Part shown: piece by piece, positions 4,367 through 6,733 of the stretch | Layout: each line of letters begins with the position of its first letter | Position numbering within the stretch: the stretch's first letter is position 1 | Origin: Desulfuromonadales bacterium C00003068 | GTDB taxonomy: Bacteria; Desulfobacterota; Desulfuromonadia; Desulfuromonadales; Desulfuromonadaceae | NCBI GenBank assembly: GCA_001751155.1 | Contig: MAXR01000078.1 | Coordinates: 1-6,733 of the forward strand | Length of the DNA: 6,733 nt | Direction of reading: 5' to 3' | The notes under the pieces: generated by a model | What the model saw: only the letters and a program-made list of their open reading frames with translations | Databases searched by the model: none | What the model was told of the DNA's origin: nothing | Translations under genes and position numbers: made by a program

Positions 4367-5023
4367 GTGGAGGTAACACTATTGCACAACAGCCCTCTTG
4401 AAGTGGTCATCAAGGCAATCCGTAAGTGCTATGCCAGTGAAGGTAAGAGTGATAGTGGCAAGTCCTTTCGGGGGCATGATGACTCTTTTAAGGATGCCAA
4501 GTGGGAGCTTGGTCCTAAAGACAAAGCCCTTATCCGACATATCATTAAGTCTGACCATACCTCTACCCTTGAGCATCTAACCTTCTCATTTGATATTGAT
4601 GGGTTGAGTAGGGCAGCGTTGCAGGAACTAGCAAGGCATCGTCATGCTTCTCTGAGTGTTAAGAGTACAAGGTATACTCTGAAGGAAATTAGAGAGTCAG
4701 AAGATCTTGAGCCTTTTCTTGTAGATACGGGGGATGTGGATTTAGATGGTCTTTCTTACGCACAACTCTGTGACTTACAAGCTCTTCTCAAAGTAAAAGA
4801 TGTACCAAATGATAGAGCTAAGTATCCTTTGCCAGAATCCTTCAAGACCTCCCTCATCTGGACTATCAATGCTCGGTCCTTGAGAAACTTCCTGAAGCTG
4901 CGTTCTTCCAAGGGAGCATTGTGGGAGATGAGGGATCTCGCAGAGGAAGTGTTCAAGCTTATCCCTAACGATATGAAGTTTGTCTTTGAGGATTATGTGG
5001 AGGGAGTTACCGATGACAACTAA
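4367..5023 (+). CDS. thyX: FAD-dependent thymidylate synthase ThyX
   Basis: 218 aa. It methylates dUMP to dTMP with methylenetetrahydrofolate and FADH2/NADPH, in the cytoplasm. The ThyX motif RHRxxSxxxxSxRY is complete as RHRHASLSVKSTRY (90-103: R90, H91, R92, S95, S100, R102), which binds dUMP and FAD. Upstream, IKSDHTSTLEHLTFSF (60-75) supplies the conserved His/Glu helix. Downstream, NARSLRNFLKLRSSKGALWEMRDLAEEV (168-195) is the usual C-terminal substrate- and FAD-binding helix, with R173, R179 and the WEMR segment. Length is normal (about 210-230). The start is GTG 4367, 9 nt after GGGAGG (4352-4357); no in-frame ATG fits. It gives the phage dTMP supply independent of host ThyA and follows the DUF3310 gene, with which it may form a dUMP-to-dTDP route. 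It overlaps the next gene by 11 nt. Confidence 0.97.
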   Translation: MEVTLLHNSPLEVVIKAIRKCYASEGKSDSGKSFRGHDDSFKDAKWELGPKDKALIRHIIKSDHTSTLEHLTFSFDIDGLSRAALQELARHRHASLSVKSTRYTLKEIRESEDLEPFLVDTGDVDLDGLSYAQLCDLQALLKVKDVPNDRAKYPLPESFKTSLIWTINARSLRNFLKLRSSKGALWEMRDLAEEVFKLIPNDMKFVFEDYVEGVTDDN

Positions 5024-5255
5024 AGAAACCACAGCTACTCTTGAGAACTGGCGTATTCACCCACAAGTTCAAGTTATAATTGGGGAGATTATTGGGGATG
5101 TGTATCACCGCTGGCTAGATGGTACAAGCATTCTCACCTCTCCTATCGATGGGTTGTCTGAAATGGAGCTGAAAGAGGGCACCATTGTGGAGACAATGAA
5201 CTCTGTGTACAAGCTCGGTAAGCCTTGGGTAGAGGAGGATTATGAAGAGGGATAA
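5013..5255 (+). CDS. Small conserved phage protein of unknown function
   Basis: 80 aa. The core reads QVIIGEIIGDVYHRWLDG (20-37), ILTSPIDGL (40-48), TIVETMNSVYKLG (57-69). I recognise this layout (G-x-I-x-x-D ... D-G-x-x-I-x-T-S ... V-x-T-x-N-S-V-Y-x-L-G) from small uncharacterised phage proteins, probably a compact beta domain; no function is known to me. The C-terminus is acidic. I chose ATG 5013 because GGAGGGAG (4999-5006) lies 6 nt upstream; the in-frame TTG at 4980 would add 11 residues overlapping thyX and has no better site. It overlaps the thyX end by 11 nt and the next small gene by 14 nt. Confidence 0.77.
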   Translation: MTTKETTATLENWRIHPQVQVIIGEIIGDVYHRWLDGTSILTSPIDGLSEMELKEGTIVETMNSVYKLGKPWVEEDYEEG

Positions 5256-5403
5256 AACTTTCTGTGCTTCTGATTGCCAAGATGAGACTTGTGGTAGGCA
5301 TAAGTCATTTGCTCCCCTGGATATCAAGAACACCAGCTTCGCTGACCTGTCCATCATCTGTAAGCGTTATATGAAAGGATTGAAGAATGAAGATAACAAA
5401 TAA
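5242..5403 (+). CDS. Cys-rich small phage protein
   Basis: 53 aa; without it the 130 bp between neighbours would be empty. It reads MKRDKTFCASDCQDETCGRH, then KSFAPLDIKNTSFADLSIICKRY and a basic tail. C8, C12, C17 and H20, with a possible C41, could bind zinc; C-x3-C-x4-C-x2-H with a following F-A-P resembles tiny Cys-rich proteins of other phages, whose role is unknown. GAGGAGG at 5231-5237 lies 4 nt before ATG 5242. It overlaps the preceding gene by 14 nt and the nuclease gene by 17 nt, in different frames. Overlaps at both ends plus a good ribosome binding site support a real gene. Confidence 0.75.
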   Translation: MKRDKTFCASDCQDETCGRHKSFAPLDIKNTSFADLSIICKRYMKGLKNEDNK

Positions 5404-6256
5404 ACATAACCTACCAGATGCAGTATTTAATTTTCTTTCGGCTGATAACTACACGCCAGGAGACAATGACTATAGTGCTACTACTCTGTTACGCCCTCCT
5501 CAAATGGTACAACTTGAGCAGCGACATTGGGAGGAGCTAGAGGAAGATGCTATCGATAAAGTCTGGTCTGTATTTGGTTCGGCTGTCCATAATCTCCTTG
5601 AGCATCATGCTGATGGTACAGCATCTGTGGAAGAACGACTTTATGTGGACATCTTCGGCAAGCGTATTGGGGGTCAGCTTGATTATTACAGTGATAGTAT
5701 CATTACTGATTATAAAGTAACCTCCACCTATACACTTGGCAATGCTGGTAGGATGAAAGAGTGGGAAGAACAACAGAACATTTATGCTTACCTGATGCGG
5801 GAGAATGGTAAGCCTGTTGAGAAGATTCAAGTTTGCGTATTCTTTAGAGATTGGTCAAAAGGTAAGAGTCTCTCTGGAGGAAAGGACTACCCTAAGACTC
5901 CCTTGATGGTGATTGAGTTGCCCCTGTGGGGTATGTCCGAGCAAGAAGATTTTTTGAAGGACAGAGTTGCAGAGCATCTCTGGGGGGAAGATTTTTGTGA
6001 TGCCTTTCTCCCACCCTGCACTCCAGAAGATATGTGGGAAGAGCCTACCAAGTATGCAGTGATGAAGAAGGGGAACAAGAGAGCAACAAAACTATTCACT
6101 GACAAAGACGAGGCAAAGGAGTTTGCCACTGAGAAGGGTAAAGCATTCTCTGTCTTAGTTAGGCAGGGGGGTCGGGCTAGGTGTGAGCAATACTGCAATG
6201 TAAAAAATTTCTGTCATCAGTACAGGGAGTGGAAGAGGGTAGCTGATGGCAGCTAA
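5387..6256 (+). CDS. PD-(D/E)XK (RecB/Cas4-like) nuclease
   Basis: 289 aa, a metal-dependent nuclease, likely the phage exonuclease for host DNA breakdown and recombination. RecB-family motifs in order: FGSAVHNLLE (63-72, H68), VEERL (81-85, E83), GGQLDYYSD (95-103, catalytic D99), IITDYKVTS (105-113, D108 and K110), and the QxxxY-type EEQQNIYAYL (127-136). Later segments include a domain of about 40 residues (222-262, YAVMKKGNKRATKLFTD) and a C-terminal cysteine group C266-x3-C270-x5-C276. Cas4/AddB enzymes use similar C-terminal cysteines for a 4Fe-4S cluster, but the fourth, N-terminal Cys is not evident here, so an iron-sulfur cluster is doubtful. AAAGGA at 5374-5379 precedes ATG 5387. 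It overlaps the following HNH gene by 11 nt; the pair may act together as exo- and endonuclease. Confidence 0.87.
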   Translation: MKITNKHNLPDAVFNFLSADNYTPGDNDYSATTLLRPPQMVQLEQRHWEELEEDAIDKVWSVFGSAVHNLLEHHADGTASVEERLYVDIFGKRIGGQLDYYSDSIITDYKVTSTYTLGNAGRMKEWEEQQNIYAYLMRENGKPVEKIQVCVFFRDWSKGKSLSGGKDYPKTPLMVIELPLWGMSEQEDFLKDRVAEHLWGEDFCDAFLPPCTPEDMWEEPTKYAVMKKGNKRATKLFTDKDEAKEFATEKGKAFSVLVRQGGRARCEQYCNVKNFCHQYREWKRVADGS

Positions 6257-6623
6257 ATATTCTGAGTTCTACAGCATCATGTCTGCCATTAAGAGATGCT
6301 TCTCTCGCAGCCCTAACCATAGGGAAGCCTTAAACAAAGCCAAGTGCCCACGAAAGAAAGGGCCAAGGGGAGGGGCAAGATATGTGTGTGTTGAGTGCAA
6401 GAAAGACTTTGCATCGAAGGATGTTCAGGTAGACCACATAGATCCCATAGTGCCGATAGGTACGCTGTCTAAGGACATGACTTGGGATGAGGTAGTGGGC
6501 AGGACATTCTGCAACATAAGTAACCTGCAAATTCTTTGTAAGGCTTGCCATAAAGAGAAGTCTGCTGAAGAGAATGCAGATAGGAGGAAAATTGCCAAGT
6601 CCATTAAAAGCAATCCGAAGTAA
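6246..6623 (+). CDS. HNH endonuclease, phage recombination type
   Basis: 125 aa. The N-terminal basic helix (FYSIMSAIKRCFSRSPNHREALNKAK, 8-33) precedes a zinc-bound HNH domain: YVCVECKKDF (46-55; C48, C51), QVDHIDPIVP (61-70; catalytic H64 in DHIDP), FCNISNLQILCKACHKEKS (88-106; N93, C98, C101, H102). The layout, with S-A-I-x-R ... S-P ... R-E-A-L at the front, matches phage HNH proteins that sit with replication genes rather than free homing enzymes, and unlike the protein at 3146 it has no extra zinc ribbon. Overlapping the nuclease gene, it may supply the nicking or junction-cutting activity that gp3 provides in T7; this is inference. The ATG 6246 start follows GAAGAGGG. The 3' end overlaps the start of the next gene. 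Confidence 0.92.
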   Translation: MAAKYSEFYSIMSAIKRCFSRSPNHREALNKAKCPRKKGPRGGARYVCVECKKDFASKDVQVDHIDPIVPIGTLSKDMTWDEVVGRTFCNISNLQILCKACHKEKSAEENADRRKIAKSIKSNPK

Positions 6624-6733
6624 ATGTCTTAGCTGTAGCCTTACTTCAAATGAAGTTAAAGAATGCACAGCAGAGACCTGCCCACTCTTTCATTATCGGC
6701 TAGGTAAGAATCCTAATCGTAAGCCTAGGAAGA
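6592..6733 (+). CDS. Cys-rich small phage protein, 3' truncated
   Basis: Open to the end of the window. It reads PLKAIRSKCLSC, then EVKECTAETCPLFHYRLGKNPNRKP. This K-A-I-R-x-K-C-L-x-C ... C-P-L-x-x-Y-R-x-G-K-N-P pattern is a widespread small phage protein family; four cysteines in two groups suggest a zinc-bound fold. Function is unknown. AGGAGG (6582-6587) points to TTG 6592 as start (4-nt gap), giving MPSPLKAIR, similar to relatives. The in-frame ATG at 6574 has only a weak GAAGAG upstream and is the alternative. The start overlaps the HNH gene in another frame. Confidence 0.8.
   Translation, partial: MPSPLKAIRSKCLSCSLTSNEVKECTAETCPLFHYRLGKNPNRKPRK

Noticed and set aside
5075..5080. Perfect TATAAT inside the small gene after thyX
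   Set aside because: No -35-like hexamer at 16-18 bp and no extended -10 TG.
46..6624. ATCCGAAGTAAA occurs at 46-57 and again at 6613-6624, near both window ends
   Set aside because: A 12-mer repeat is expected about once by chance in 6.7 kb, the copies lie in unrelated coding contexts and flanks do not match; not an attachment site or terminal repeat.
1..6733. CRISPR arrays, tRNA or rRNA genes, insertion sequences
   Set aside because: No regularly spaced repeats, no cloverleaf or rRNA-like segments, and no transposase or terminal inverted repeats were seen; coding sequence fills nearly all the window.

Overview
This window reads as the replication and nucleotide-metabolism region of a tailed, probably T7-like or otherwise short-genome, lytic phage. 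All supported genes are on the + strand and tightly packed. Many junctions are stop/start overlaps (ATGA, TAATG, TGATG) with clear Shine-Dalgarno sequences. A family A DNA polymerase C-terminus, an SSB, a RecB-type nuclease, ThyX, a gp1.7-like DUF3310 protein and two HNH proteins point to a phage that runs its own replication. The DUF551 and Lar-type genes, common in enterobacterial and other gammaproteobacterial phages and prophages, hint at a gammaproteobacterial host; this is inference only.

Layout. 1-237: C-terminus of DNA polymerase. 246-944: small DNA cytosine-5 methyltransferase, with a near-full-length ORF in the +1 frame. 964-1143: FmdB-like zinc ribbon. 1140-2013: a more GC-rich block with a DUF551 protein and a Lar-like protein; a 29-bp direct repeat brackets the Lar gene and leaves a gene-end remnant before it. 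2013-2207: small Cys-containing protein, with a strong sigma70-like promoter overlapping its 3' end. 2234-2497: conserved phage protein. 2520-3146: SSB with a bacterial-type DIPF tail. 3146-3616: HNH endonuclease, followed by a startless 32-codon ORF that looks like the tail of a disrupted gene. 3721-4152: DUF3310 protein. 4152-4352: small coiled-coil protein. 4367-5023: ThyX. 5013-5255 and 5242-5403: two small proteins. 5387-6256: PD-(D/E)XK nuclease. 6246-6623: second HNH protein. 6592 to the end: a partial Cys-rich phage protein.

How the genes may work together. Polymerase, SSB, RecB-like nuclease and the second HNH protein form a replication/recombination set. ThyX makes dTMP, and the DUF3310 protein may phosphorylate it. 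The methyltransferase and Lar-like protein could both blunt host restriction. The genes behind 2234 are probably transcribed at least partly from the promoter at 2185-2213.

The most notable signal is in the methyltransferase gene. Its 3' part carries the standard C5-methyltransferase C-terminal motifs in frame 0, while the +1 frame, open for 221 codons from an ATG sharing the same ribosome binding site, reads a WMMGWPEGW-type tail that I recognise from phage methylase-associated proteins. No wholly new defence or mobile system could be shown from sequence alone.
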